This document shows positions 21,012-33,130 of a DNA stretch of 64,000 nucleotides, piece after piece. The notes beneath the pieces are model-generated. The model had not been told where the DNA came from and searched no databases. It saw nothing but the letters and a program-made list of their open reading frames with translations. The position numbers were made by a program, and so were the translations under genes. Source of the stretch: Serripes groenlandicus (lineage: Eukaryota; Mollusca; Bivalvia; Cardiida; Cardiidae); contig JASEVX010000007.1 of NCBI GenBank assembly GCA_031761405.1, forward strand, positions 63,065,062 to 63,129,061, in the 5' to 3' direction. How positions within the stretch are numbered: position 1 is the stretch's first letter; each line of letters begins with the position of its first letter.

Positions 21012-23605
21012 TTTGCCAATAGATTTCCAAAAGTCAGATTAGTTAGAAATACAATTTGTTCAACAACTCGTTCTGCATTGAATACCAATACTTTCGTTTT
21101 GCTTTCTGTACCTAACGATCAAAACGTTTTCTAACCTGGACACATTCTGACTTCAGGTGAATCCTTTCGTTTCTGTTCCGACTGTTCAACCAGTTACGTT
21201 CAGCTAGACCACATATCTGATAAATCGCTATTCCACGGTCATTCATGTTTAATCCGAAGCAATGAACATTTTTCTAACGTTTTGGAGTGAAATTGGGTTT
21301 TAGCCACATGCATTTTTTCAGAGTCACTTTTAATAAATGACTCAAATGGCTAATGAAGACTAATTTACAGGATTATTTGTTATAAAATGTGACTTCTAAA
21401 GTATCAATAAGGTTTTCCTCGGAACTGATTAGTTGACCCTGCTATTTAATCTCTGGTGATCCACACAAACATTCTGACCAAATTTCATGACGATTGGATA
21501 TTATATGTGACTCCAGACCGTTAACACAATTGTTATTTTATTTGTTTTAGTGACCTCTTGTACAAACACCTGCAACCGCATTCAACACATTTGCAAAGGA
21601 AGAGCTGCTCCTATATTATGTTTCCTGGCTTTCTCACACTCCACAAAACATTCTTTCTAAGCAACTGGCTGCTTTACCACAAAGACTGTTAGCTCATTGG
21701 TGTAAGACGAATAACGCTGATCACAGTGACTTTTTGTCAAACGTCGGAAAGAATGTTGGCCGTGCAAGGGTTCGAACTTACATCCCCTGGATTGGGTTAG
21801 GAGTGCTCTAGTTAGAGATCAGACAAATCATATTAGACAAAATTTCACTAGTTAAGGGGATATAGCTCTGGCATAACAGGAGAAAGTTGACTTGCAAGTG
21901 AGCCTGACCCTGAAATGTCACACCTGTGCTAAAGTCAACCTTTGTTTAGCAATACCCTGTCTATAGCAACCAACTGTTTATTTTCAATTACTCATTTTCT
22001 GCACAAACGACCCTGTTATTAATCCTTTCCCAAATACAGACGCTTTCTGACGCCTCTGCAGCAGACAACTTCTGGTCTTTAAAAACAGTTCTGCTCAAGC
22101 AAGAAAGGAACATGTTAAGTGGAACTTCTTATTATTTAACCTTCCCCCCATACAGACGCTTTCTGACGAGAAGACGGTTTATTACTTTTTTTAGAAGGTT
22201 TAAATGTATGAGAATTTCGGAACAAGCTTGCACAAGCAGGTGATGCCTGCTTCTTCTTCTCAAATGTATGGGCCGAGCATCTATTGTCATGATCTTATAA
22301 GAAGCAAGATCTAGTGAAAAGCTGCTTTTGTTTTGTCTCGTAGTATTAATTTCAGTTAATTTCAATTATATCAACTATTTTAAGAAAATTTCTCTCAGCA
22401 ACTCTATATTACTTGTTGAATCAAAATATTTTCGATTTATCTCCAACTCGGTTACAGATATAACTTTATAGAAGGATTTTACTTCGAAAAGAGTTAAATA
22501 AATGTATTTGTACTATATTTAACATATAATCTAAGAATAATGTAATGATTTATGAATTACCTCCTTTATATCAAAATTATTTGCCCGACGGTCGGGTCTA
22601 TAGAGAACTAGTCTGGCAAGTTATTTATAGGATATTTTGGAATTTCCAGACTCATGCGTCATACTTTGCATGGGTGATAAAACGCGCAATGATATGTATT
22701 ATCTGCCCAAACATGAAGAATGCTAATATTTACATCTTTTAACTCAATGTAGATCGTAAGCTGGATACATCTCAAATCTTAGTATCAATCCGGTGCCAAC
22801 CAAACGTCTGGTGACCTAACGGGCACCTGCTTACTACGTCACTGCTCAATGGGCGTATGTCTCGCGCAATAATATTCTCTGTCTCCGGACACTATTCTCG
22901 CAGAAACTTGATAAATATTAAGTGCAACAAAACCAATAAACAATAAAAGACGTTGACGTCGTCATGTTTTATCTGTTGCACACTAAAATATGTTCAATTT
23001 CTATAAAGACGAATAGTATCTACTAAAGACCGAATCCCACATGACGTCACAGCAGTGTAGGTTTCTTGTCAACAGTCGATATACAGTCAAACTTATGTTT
23101 GCGGTCACCTATGTTAAGCAGCCAACTTGTATTAGCAGCCGCTTGAAGACTAACCAATATAACTTTTTCTTCTTTATTTGACTTATATTAAGCAGCCTCC
23201 TGGTATCAGCAGCCAAATTGTAACTCTCCCCTTGGTGGCTGTTTAAGACAAGTTTGACTGCATTATGACTTCTTATGATTTATATTCTCGACATATGACT
23301 TAACCAGAGTAAGTTTCCTCTTTAACCTTTTTCCATGTAGAGACGCTTTCTGGCGCCTTTGCAGTAGACGACTTTTGATAACATTGTGACATAAGACAGA
23401 AATGCTCAAAACGTGCAATTTCGCACCTGGCCACAACGTTGTCATCTTTATTACAGATATATACTTTTCATTTCACATAATTGTCGAGATGTTTTAAGTA
23501 GTCTGCTGCAGATTGTATGTATGTAGGACATGGTTTTGAGAAATCACGCGCTCTTACGTACGGATATTATGAACCGATGATTTGATAGAGAGCTTACATA
23601 TTACC

Positions 23606-23870
23606 GTCTCAGTGGTGAAATGGTAGAACGCCCTCATTGGGAGCGGGAGAGAGCAGGTTCGACCCCCGGCTTTGTCATACCAAATGTTTTAAAAATGATA
23701 GTGATGGATTTCCCTCCTTCGCGCCCAGATTTGTTTGATTAACATGACCACTGACTGGATGGTGTCAGGATAAACGGACCGATAGTGTTGGTTACATACC
23801 TAGGAAACCCCGTGATATTCCTCCCTAGTAATTATTGAAAACGGCGCAAGACACCAGACAAAACAGACAG
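23606..23870 (+). mobile_element. SINE with tRNA-Pro-like head, unit 2
   Basis: Counterpart of 6709-6935 and closer to full length: it keeps the segment TTGGTTACATACCTAGGAAA missing in unit 1. The head reads GTCTCAGTGGTGAAATGG with B box GGTTCGACCCC, and the 3' end is ATTGAAAACGGCGCAAGAC. Confidence 0.65.
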
Positions 23871-23961
23871 TGATGTATAACAACGGTCGAAAACTTACTC
23901 CTCATAAGCAAATCTTTCCTTTTCTAGACGTTTTTCAACTTATGCTATAACAATGGTATGT

Positions 23962-24176
23962 AGAGCCACCGGGTAGCTCTGTCGGTAGCGACACCAGCTC
24001 GGACAAAAAGTCAATGCGATAAGGGCTATACGTCTTCCACCAGTCTATGTGGAAAAGCAGAAGTTGTGTGGAGTACTGATGTGAGAAAGCCAGCACACAT
24101 ATAGGTAGATGAACTGGCCGCCGTGATATTTAAAAACTATTGAAAAACGACGTTAAACCCCAATCATTCAACCAAC
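23962..24176 (+). mobile_element. SINE with B box deleted, unit 2
   Basis: Counterpart of 7037-7249, with the same internal deletion in the tRNA-like head and the same 3' core GGCCGCCGTGATAT. Confidence 0.65.
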
Positions 24177-24605
24177 AATTATCTGCTGTATAAGAGACGG
24201 TAATGAATCATTCAGCATCTAGACATTTCTGATTTTCTTACACAACCATCGTGCCGGAGCAATAAATGGGACATCGATGATAAGCGAGTGGGATCGTCAA
24301 ATTACGTAGTACCCGCTATTCACAAAAACCGGACAGGGGTGGCAATTTGTGTTATCGCTTCATTGACATAAATAAGTAATTCCATGAAGATCTACTCTAT
24401 GGTTTAAGAAAATACATCGTAAAATAGAGAATATTGGGAGAAAAACAATAATTCATTCATAACAACTCATTTAACAGATCATATTTAACCCTAGGTTTCT
24501 TTTTCTTTTATTTCAGTCTCACCAAACGGTCATAAAGTCCATTACAATCTCATGAATGAATCGAATTGTTTATTAATGTACTACAATAACAGGTGATAGC
24601 GTTCA

Positions 24606-24842
24606 TTAACACTTTTCCACATACGACACATATGTTGCAGACCATTTTCGAAAACTTCTTGGCAACATATGAAAAACGTCTCTGCAAATGAATGTATGAT
24701 ATTTGAATAACGTGGAAAACGTTAAGGCTAAAGGAGACATGTCTCCTTATGAACAATATCTACTCATTTCACAATGTTTTAAAAGCCGTCTGCTGCAGAG
24801 ACGTCAACTACATATATATGTCAATATGGTGGAAATAGTTAA
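24606..24842. mobile_element. TTAA-ended hairpin MITE, unit 2
   Basis: Counterpart of 7728-7964. The left end TTAACACTTTTCCACATACG is closer to the family consensus, and CCGTCTGCTGCAGAGACG is intact near the right end. Confidence 0.5.
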
Positions 24843-25382
24843 CCACTTTGTATTACAAAATATCTGACAATCAATTTGCGATTTAACGATATTTTCAAAC
24901 GCCTCACATGCTATAAATAAGTATCATTGTGGGAAAGAATTCATTAACCCTTCCCTCCGATGTAGACAAAAAGCTGTCGTTTTAAAACATGAATGGAAAA
25001 GGAGTAGTTTTCTTTAACAAGCCATTCTCTTTTCCCAATACTATTTTCTATAGTTTAGCAAGGAGTAAGCTTCCAAATTAAAAGATGTCTCAATTGCTTT
25101 CTTCTGACATTTTCAAGGCATAAGCGTTTAAAAAATATCCTAAAAGGGCCCGTATCCACCAACAATTATAAATGGCATGCTAATTCCAATTCTAAATTCC
25201 CAAAATAAAACAATTTCAGATAGGCTAAAATAGAGATTAATTTTTAACAAAGCATGTTCTAAAATATAGAATTGGCATGAATTAAGAATAGTCGTTAAGT
25301 AAAAGGCCCCCAGATAGATCTAAAAAATTAGCTTTGGGCGGCTACCTCATGTATTTCCCGTTGTTTACGTCATCCTTTAGAA

Positions 25383-25970
25383 GAAGAAGAAGAAGAAGAA
25401 TATTTTATTAGACTTAAACTTACAAAGTTTCTCGTCAATACAACACAATACTTCAAGCAAATACAAATAAATCAAATACAAATAAATCCAAATAAATCCA
25501 GGTCAGTTGGAATAAATGGAAATATCTTCCATTTACATACACACATACACACTTATAACTATACACTCATACACATATATACACTCATACACATATATAC
25601 ACCCATACACATCGTGTATCTGAAAATCATCTATACAATGGAAATCGTGCTGACTTAAAATAACATAGTCAATAACACTACACCCCGAATGGCCAGCATA
25701 GGTAAATGTTCCAACTGATTGATCACGACCCAGTCTACCATTACCTATACGCAATTGTGTAGCTTTACATAAGTTCAATAATTTAAGACCATGAGCGTTG
25801 CATACAGAGTCCAGGGAGCTACGAGGAACAGGTACATCTGGGATGTAATCATTACAATCAATAAAGCCCACAGTTCGATCACACTGAATATAATCGGACC
25901 TCGATCCATTACCCACTCGTGCATTCAAATCCCCACATAATAAAACTCTACCCTTAGATTGAAAATCATA
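25383..25970 (-). mobile_element. LINE fragment with endonuclease domain inserted in the gene 2 promoter
   Basis: A minus-strand insertion flanked by an 11-bp target duplication with one mismatch (ATCCTTTAGAA at 25372-25382, ATCATTTAGAA at 25971-25981). Its 3' end (left) is AATAAAATA followed by a TTC-repeat tail. It encodes the C-terminal half of an apurinic-type (EEP) endonuclease: GDLNARVG, NGRLGRDQ, GTFTYAG and SVIDYVILS. This runs directly into a short ACACTCATACACATATAT minisatellite and the tail, so the whole reverse transcriptase is missing. Genes 1 and 3 lack the insertion. Confidence 0.8.
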
Positions 25971-25982
25971 ATCATTTAGAAC

Positions 25983-26100
25983 TCAACCGGTATTGTTTAT
26001 TTACATTCATTATCTTAAACCCGCCCACAAGGTGAGCCGAAACCCCTATATAAACCCTACACCTTACAGTGTCTTCAAATATAGAACGCCAAGCAGGCAA
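25983..26100 (+). promoter_or_regulatory. Core promoter of gene 2
   Basis: TATATAAA at 26047-26054 is 160 bp before the ATG. The CRE-like TTACGTCA of this promoter is at 25365-25372, about 675 bp from the TATA box instead of about 76 bp as in gene 1, because the LINE fragment sits between them. Confidence 0.6.
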
Positions 26101-26213
26101 GACTCGAGCACTAACATATCGTTTTATGTTTGTTCGTTTAAATAACGGATCACTGATAGAGAATTAAGAAACAAATTAACATTTTGAATATCTTCATAAT
26201 TAATTCAACTAAG

Positions 26214-26478
26214 ATGTATTCACTCGTAATTATTTTTGGACTTGTGGCCCTCTCAATGGCCATGCCCCGATGCACTGTGGGAAAATACGAAATCATCGCC
26301 AAGCCAGACTGTAAGGGCTACTATCTGTGTGTGAATGGAGGACCAGTCGAGATGCCGGACTGTCCCACCGGATCCGTGTTCAGTCGAATGGCCCACGTGT
26401 GTGTTCCCGCCGGTAGTTATTACGATGATTGCACACCTAACCAGATAACAGACACGAGACCCACACTTCCAGACTTAG
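26214..26478 (+). CDS. Gene 2 exon 1: signal peptide and first CBM14 domain
   Basis: MYSLVIIFGLVALSMAM signal peptide, then the six-Cys domain identical to gene 1. Donor TTAG|GTAGGT, phase 1. Confidence 0.85.
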
Positions 26479-28365
26479 GTAGGTCTTTCGACTTGTATTT
26501 CGTACATTTTAACTCGTTTTAAATATTCCCAAAGTGCATGAGTATTTTGACGCATCTGCGCAGACGACTATTACAAACGTTAAAGCGGCAAAAGGAGAAA
26601 TTGCTTATATTGAACGTTTTCTCAGGCTACTAAAATGTTCAACTCTGTTTTCAATAATTATATATTCAAAGAGAATATTCATTGTTTTCGATCTCTAGCG
26701 GATTTGGTGTATTTCGGACAAAGTTAACGGATATCTTTACCATTCGAGTTGCGTTGCCGTCTTAATTTTATAAATATGTGAACACTTTATGTAAAACTGT
26801 TTCAATCTTCAAATGTTAACCCTACCTTTGCCCACATATAACACAAATCTGCAGCTTTTTTTTTAGATAGAGTTAAAAACGTTTCGAAAAAGAAGACAAC
26901 GCTCCATATGAGAAAATTCACCTTTTACCACGACAATTATAATATGTATAATGTTTAAATAGTGGACACGTGTTTGATTAACCTTTGCTGAATCATTGAA
27001 GTGAACGTCATTCGAGCATAAACGATACGTTACCGCTAGTATTACCCACAACGGAGTGTTAACACATTTAGACGACTCTGCACAGACGACTTTTGAAAAC
27101 ATTGTTGCAAAAGAAGAAATTGCAATTTCTCCTTTTGCTACAATTTTTTTCAATTTTACTAAATAATAATAATTCTTTCATTTACAGAGATGTTCCTTAT
27201 TTTTGTCCTAGAATGTTTCAAACTTGTCTGCTATAGATGTGTTGTATGTGGGAAAGGGTTAACCCGATATTTTTTGTTTATCCTGTTCAAATTAAGGATT
27301 AATTCATGAGCACTTTCGTTTTTTTCAAAAAATAAAATGTCATATGTTGCAGATTTCAGTGAATAAAGATCAGTGAAAACGTATGAAATATAATATTTAA
27401 GAGCAAACTATTCATTATTTTTGAAACATGATAAGCTTGCAGTTATTTATCGTCAATTGAAAACTTATACACCTCTTGGGAGCTTCGCGTAATCTGCATT
27501 CATGTGGCGTATTCTCGGCCTTGATAATCTATTTATAGAAACTGAAGCTGGATGGAGATGGCCATTAAGCCTTTGGTAAACACATAGAACCTTTCTTATA
27601 TTCAAGTCAAATAATATGCGCATGTTCCATTTCTTAGCTTTTTCTCATAATTATCGCCGTTTATCTTTTTTAAAGATATTTCTTTTTATATATACTATTC
27701 TCGTCTGCATCTCCATAGCGGGATCACATACATTACACGACGGACTACAATCGTATAGTTTGTAATACTTTACACTGGGGTCTATGCATGAGCGTACATG
27801 GACGCAGACCGTGAAAACCTAGGCTCACTTTGTTCTTCGTCGATAGCCCCATGGCAACTAGACCTCAAATCCTTAGACGTGGTTCACTTTAAATTTTCAG
27901 GTCCATTGTCTATTGAAGAACAATGCTTACTGTATAGCGGTTTGATACCCCACCCGTCCGACTGTCAGGCGTATTACAACTGTAGTCATAAATACGAGCG
28001 AGTACCATTCTTCTTTGAACAGTACATGCAGGAATGTCCATACCCTCAGCTCTTTGATTCTGATCAGAAGAAGTGTGAACATTTTGAACAAGTCAAATGT
28101 GGAAACAGAAACGAATACAAAGATGGATGTAAGTACAGAATATATCATAATTATTGTATCGAAGATTTCTCCTCTGCGACTGCTAGATCGTTAATAGCTA
28201 CTACTACAATTACTTCTAGTGCTGCTACTTCTACTACTATTACAACTACTACTACTACTACTACTTCTACTACTACTGCTACTACTACTTATGCTAGTAC
28301 TACTATTATTATTAGTAGTACTACTGCTACTTTTACTATTACTTTTACTACTATAACTAGTCCTC

Positions 28366-28440
<75 letters not shown>

Positions 28441-30367
28441 ATACACCTACTACTACTATTATTATTCTTACTAGTACTTTTTTTTCTACTTATACTAATA
28501 CTAATACTACGTCTACTACCCCAGGGATCATGAATAAGTTAACTGTCGCCGTGATATAACTGAAATATTGTTGAAAGCGGCGTAAAACCCCAATAAATAA
28601 ATAAATAAATAAACGTCTACTACCCTCTACTACTACCCTTTACTACTACTACATCAACTACTTCTAGTACTACTTCTTCTACTATTTCTACTACTACGAC
28701 TTCTACTACTACCTCCTACTACTACTACTTCTATTTTTGCTACTACTACTACTTCTTCTACAACTATTACTACTACTACTACTACTACTACTACTATTAC
28801 TTCTATTTTTGCTACTACTACTACTTCTTCTACAACTATTACTACTACTACTACTACTACTACTACTGCTACTTCAACTGCTTCTAGTACTACTTCTACG
28901 AATATTACTACTACTACTTCTTCTACTACTACTACTACTACTACTTCTACTGAACATTTTGCACACAAAGGAGAAAGTGCTAAACATGAGTATAATCTCC
29001 TTTTGACACAATGTTTTCAACCAACTTTATTCAATTATTGTTCCTTCATTTATAGTTACGATATAAACGAATGTCTCCAAAGTCGTATACTGCAGATGTG
29101 TTGTGTATGGGTAAGAATTAACGTAGCACAGATTTCTGCAGTCGAAACTCATTCAATTACACTTTGGTTTTTCAAAATTCATTTTTTTGATAAACTTGAA
29201 CTATCAACTAAATACTCATTCAAGGTAAATACAGACGTAACCAATGCCCGGCTTCTCACTGTATCCCGTGTCACGTCCGCCTTCCAAGCTGTGAAGGTAA
29301 AACAGACGGTATGGCAGCCCACGAATCCAAACGATGGTCCCCATATTACGTCATCTGTTACAAGGAACGCACCGTGTCAGAGGAGACATGTCCACCGGAA
29401 GAGGACGGACGATCCCAGCTGTTCCACCCCGACCAAAACATGTGTGTACCACTAGAACAGATTCCAAGAGAGTATGGCGGTTTAATGTCCGACTGTGTGG
29501 GTAAATCGGACGGTAACTACCTGGACGACTTTGGTCGGTGTAACCATTACACGATCTGTCGGGATGGGAAGTTTGTCGACTCAGTCAAGTGCATGAAGGG
29601 GGAAACATTCGACCAGCTCTTTCAGAAATGTATTCCCGCTGAGAAAACATGTGGACCTTGTGGAAGTCGACCTGATTGGTAAGTGTAAACACTTTACTCT
29701 ACGCGAGCATTAGCGGAGAGAAATAAGCGTTAGGATATTTGCAATCAATGCTGATCAAGATTATCATCTTTCCAACAGTTTAGCAACATACAGAAGGCCT
29801 CCGCAACAGCTTACCTTTAAACACCTGGTGACGAAAAGGAAAAATTACTCACCTTGAACATTTTCTCCTTCTGCAACAATGTTTTCAACTCTATTCAGTA
29901 ATCATACTTTCGTTTATAAATTCCTTTCCATAGTTCTGACAAGATGATTTCAAATTCGTCTACTGCAGATTTGTTGTATGTGGGATCGGATTTATCCTGC
30001 TCCATACTAGACGAGTTTGTAGTGATAGTTTGACTCGATGGTAAACAGGACAGTGCCTGATCACACAGTTCGTATGAACAGGCTTATCTGAATCTATACT
30101 GGTCACAGACGTTTCTTACAATGAGGCGCATTTTATTAGTGTGTTCTGAGTCCATTTTGTGGACTTCATTGGTTCGGTCAAATATGCCATTCCAAAACAT
30201 CGTTATAAAATTCATCTGACAAAGGTTTACATTGAAGATATGCGAAAACCAGGAAACATATGAGTTGGTGAACTGGCCGCCGTGATATGACTGAGAAAGT
30301 GTTAACAACGGCGTTAAACCCCAATCAATATTGAAGATAATTAATATTTTTCTCTGCTTTCAGTTGA
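26214..30367 (+). CDS. Gene 2: secreted protein with four peritrophin-A-like chitin-binding domains
   Basis: Coding exons are 26214-26478, 27901-28128, 29225-29678 and 30364-30367, for 316 residues. The architecture and all 28 cysteines are as in gene 1. Differences from gene 1 are few: Ser8Phe and Phe13Leu in the signal peptide, Ser98Leu and Gly101Ser at the start of domain 2, Asn163Asp, and Ala256Val next to Cys255. No frameshift or premature stop is present, so the gene looks intact despite the retroelement in its upstream region. Function as for gene 1, inferred from the family. Confidence 0.8.
26479..27900 (+). other. Gene 2 intron 1, with a TTAA-ended MITE
   Basis: The intron is 1422 bp, phase 1. 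It includes a TTAA-ended hairpin MITE at 27059-27262 (left TTAACACATTTAGACGAC, right GGGAAAGGGTTAA). The stretch after it (about 27350-27700) is shared with gene 3 and differs from gene 1, so genes 2 and 3 are closest relatives across this intron. Confidence 0.7.
27901..28128 (+). CDS. Gene 2 exon 2: second CBM14 domain
   Basis: Same 228-nt symmetric exon as gene 1. It reads QCLLYSGL where genes 1 and 3 read QCSLYGGL; the cysteines are unchanged. Acceptor TTTTCAG, donor GGAT|GTAAGT. Confidence 0.85.
28197..28951 (+). repeat. (ACT)n arrays in gene 2 intron 2, split by a SINE fragment
   Basis: Arrays at 28197-28518 and 28614-28951 surround the same truncated SINE end (28519-28613) as in gene 1. 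Array lengths differ slightly from gene 1 by whole or partial triplets. The exon 2 frame reads through as threonine to a stop at 28557-28559. Confidence 0.9.
29225..29678 (+). CDS. Gene 2 exon 3: linker and third and fourth chitin-binding domains
   Basis: As gene 1 exon 3, with DCVGKSDG instead of DCAGKSDG. The acceptor is again the weaker AAG|G form. Donor GATTG|GTAAGT. Confidence 0.82.
30364..30367 (+). CDS. Gene 2 exon 4: last base of Cys316 and stop
   Basis: Acceptor CTGCTTTCAG|TTGAGG. The join gives TGT TGA as in gene 1. Confidence 0.72.
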
Positions 30368-31103
30368 GGTATGATTCCAAGTATTAGAGGTCCATACAGA
30401 GGAGAAAAGTCATCAACAATTCCTCTTGAGACAGAGAACGTCAGACTAGATTAACCAAAAACAACATTATAATTGTTTGTAATTCTTAACAAATGGTTGA
30501 AAACTGTGATATTTTAAAGGAACTGAATCGTTTAGAGAGTTATGACATACTGAATGAGAAATTACAAATGGAAGTCAAGTTATCGACGCCAACGGTTTAC
30601 AGCATGTCAAATCAGTTTGCTCATACATGTAGAAACAGTCATTTCTGTGCCCTAGAAAATCAATCTTAAGTATTTTCGACACGTTTAGATAAAGGTCTCT
30701 TTGCGCACAAATACTGTCATTTTGAATGTTTAATGTTTATCGAAAGTTTTCGAAAACAGTGAATCATTATTGCAGTCCTATCTGGATCTACAATGATTGC
30801 AAATACTCTAAGATTGGATTTCATACAGCATCGCTTAAAATCTTTTCCAACCTCCAATATGTAGGTTTGCGATTATCTCTAAGCGTTTCAGTTTTCCTGT
30901 TGAAAGTAGAATCTAAAAATCCGCCATTATCAATGTAAATGTCCATTCGTTAAACTCAATATATCTATTTATATGTATGTGTGTGTGTACACGTGCGTGA
31001 TCTATGTACTGAAATGTAATATTAAAAAAAGCGAAAAAAAAGACTATCATTTAGGATTCAAAGTGCTTCTATTTATCCAACAGCCTTTCATGTGAATAAA
31101 TGT

Positions 31104-31364
31104 GATCCGTTCCACGAGTAAACCAACATTATTGACTCTGCGTTATGTATCGACCCAGATCAGCCTGCGCAGTCCGCGCAGGCTAATCCGGGCCGACACA
31201 TTCCGTCTCAGGGGGACTGAGGTATAGAGTAATGATTCCTGAAACAGAAAATCCAAAGGAGGCGAAAAGTGTCTGTCCGCGGTGGTCTGCGCGGTATGCT
31301 TATGCTGATCAGGGTCGATACTTTACGCAGAGTCAATAATGTTGGTATTCTCGTGGAACGGCTC
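31104..31364. mobile_element. Inverted-repeat MITE (GATCCGTTCCACGA ends), unit 3
   Basis: Same element and position as 13414-13674 and nearly identical to it. Confidence 0.7.
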
Positions 31365-32294
31365 TTATATTATATTTGTTAATGTAAACTGGCAGACGTT
31401 GAGATAAGGTACACAATAAGAATATTGCCTTGCATTGATATTTTGAATCCTTCTGCTTTAACATAATTACAAGCGAAAATCTTTAATTTGAAAAATTTAC
31501 TTTAGCAATTTTCTTTGTTCTTTTTCCACATCATCTGCTGCATCTATGTCAAAAGGGTCTTAATCAGGCAATCTTCCAAAACTATTTATGAACAAACGTA
31601 TACCTTTAGAACAGAATATTAATTAAATATATTGCGGGAATTGGAGAAACTGCTAATTATAATAAGTTTCTCCTTTTCCCCTTTATTTCAATATGCAAGT
31701 GTGAAAGGATAAAGTGGTAATAAGTAATTTCTTACAAAGACATGGATAATTTTCCTTACCATTTCAGTTATTGTTGTTGTCCTATGTTATGTCTACATCA
31801 TATATTAATATTGCATTAATTGTTGTTTCTAAACTTTGCAATAAACATTTTATCTAAATGTTTGTGTCGTATGTTTTCTTATCATATGTTTCTCACAACA
31901 ATCCTACTTGTATTGCGAGGAAGGTTAAAATAGTAATACCATTGAAGTCTTACATTTATTGTGAAGCAAATGATTACAACTTTTCATAATGTGTATGCAT
32001 ATCTGCGTCCAAGACTTAACTTGAGAGAGACATCTGTAACCAAATCACTAACGAGTGTTACTGCTTCATAACAGGACACGACACAAGTAGCCTTTTGGTC
32101 AAGGGATCAGCATACTTCCAATGTCCCAAAATCGTCGTAAGCCATGGGTAATTTCTCAATTACATTACTTATGGGAATGCTTATGTACGAGGAAGCATTG
32201 GCTAGCGAAGATGGTGTTCCCGGTGCTATATTATGATATTGTTTTCTTTACCAACAAAGAAACGACAGTTACCGCACAGACGCTTTTTAAAGTA

Positions 32295-32535
32295 AATTGT
32301 TTGGTGATTTACGCCGCTTCAAACAATTGTTTTGGCATATCACGGCTTTTCTTTGGTAAGTTACCAGTACTACTGGTCCATTTATCCCGATACCAGCCAG
32401 TGAGTCGTTATGCTAACCCCGCAACCCTGAGCGCCAAGGAGAGCAGCCATTACTACCTTTTTTGTTATTACCCGACCGTTAATCACCCATGACCTCCCGC
32501 ACCCGAGGCGGACACTCTACCACTACACCACCAAT
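32295..32535 (-). mobile_element. SINE with tRNA-Pro-like head, unit 3
   Basis: Counterpart of 1885-2140. The A-box-like part of the head (GTGTAGTGGTAGAGTG) is kept; the 3' core is decayed (AGCCGTGATAT). Confidence 0.6.
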
Positions 32536-32910
32536 GTGGTCAAGAATAGAGTGAAGAACATAATGAATTATAGAAACAGTCATGTCACATTGAGCTTCCA
32601 GTAAAGATCCAGATCAGTCAGCGCCTTTGATCAATCACATCAAGATCTTTTCCTATCGCAACCAAGGCATACAATTAGGATGTACGTTTCTGAAGGAGAA
32701 TTATAAAATAACTTAGGTTCAAAGGAAACAAGAATTACGCGTAATTATACGTATGTCTCGCCGTCCCCAACATCGGCTATCAATGACAGTGTAAGGACAA
32801 AGTCAAAATGTGCGTGCCAAATGTGATGTTAGATCACTTTATTAATGTGTATGCACAACTTAAAGTCAATAAATGAAGGAGCAATGTCCAAATTTGAAAA
32901 TCCACAAACA

Positions 32911-33130
32911 TTTTTTTTTATTTTTTTTTTATTGGAGTTTCAACATTATATCACGGCGACAGTTTACTTATTCATGATCCCTAGGTAAACAAACAAGTGC
33001 TAGTCTATGAAATGTGCCTTTCCCAAGGGCACTCCACCATGACCGCTGTGCCGCGACTTGGGATCAAACACGGGACGGGACGACTGGTTCGAAATTCCCG
33101 ACGCTAAGCACTCAGACACGGCGGGTTCGG
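32911..33130 (-). mobile_element. SINE with tRNA-Ser/Leu-like head, unit 3
   Basis: Counterpart of 15168-15393 and 47711-47936. It has lost part of the 3' core region between ACTCCAATAAA and the CGCCGTGATAT motif. Confidence 0.6.

Larger units (their letters stand above)
18541..21237 (-). mobile_element. 5'-truncated, degenerate non-LTR retrotransposon (LINE)
   Basis: On the minus strand, pieces appear in the order expected for a LINE ORF2: linker, reverse transcriptase, RT C-terminal region, zinc-finger RVT domain, then a 3' UTR ending TGGATGAGACTTAAATAAAT. No endonuclease domain is seen, so the 5' part is missing. The 3' end matches the plus-strand fragment ending at 52608. Flanking unit sequence (AGCAAGATAT on the left, CGGTCATT on the right) is contiguous in unit 3 apart from about 10 bp lost here. 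Confidence 0.75.
13675..25364. other. Intergenic region of unit 2, no host gene seen
   Basis: This is the longest gene-free stretch, with no frame resembling a host gene. It contains a Pro-headed minus SINE (14601-14841), minus SINEs at 15168-15393 and 16931-17163, an internal duplication (14959-16111 against 16735-18046), a hairpin (16455-16500), a broken LINE (18541-21237), plus SINEs (23606-23870, 23962-24176) and a TTAA-ended MITE (24606-24842). A truncated relic of the TTAA-ended family is recognisable near 22021-22160. Other parts match units 1, 3 and 4 without recognisable function. Confidence 0.6.
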
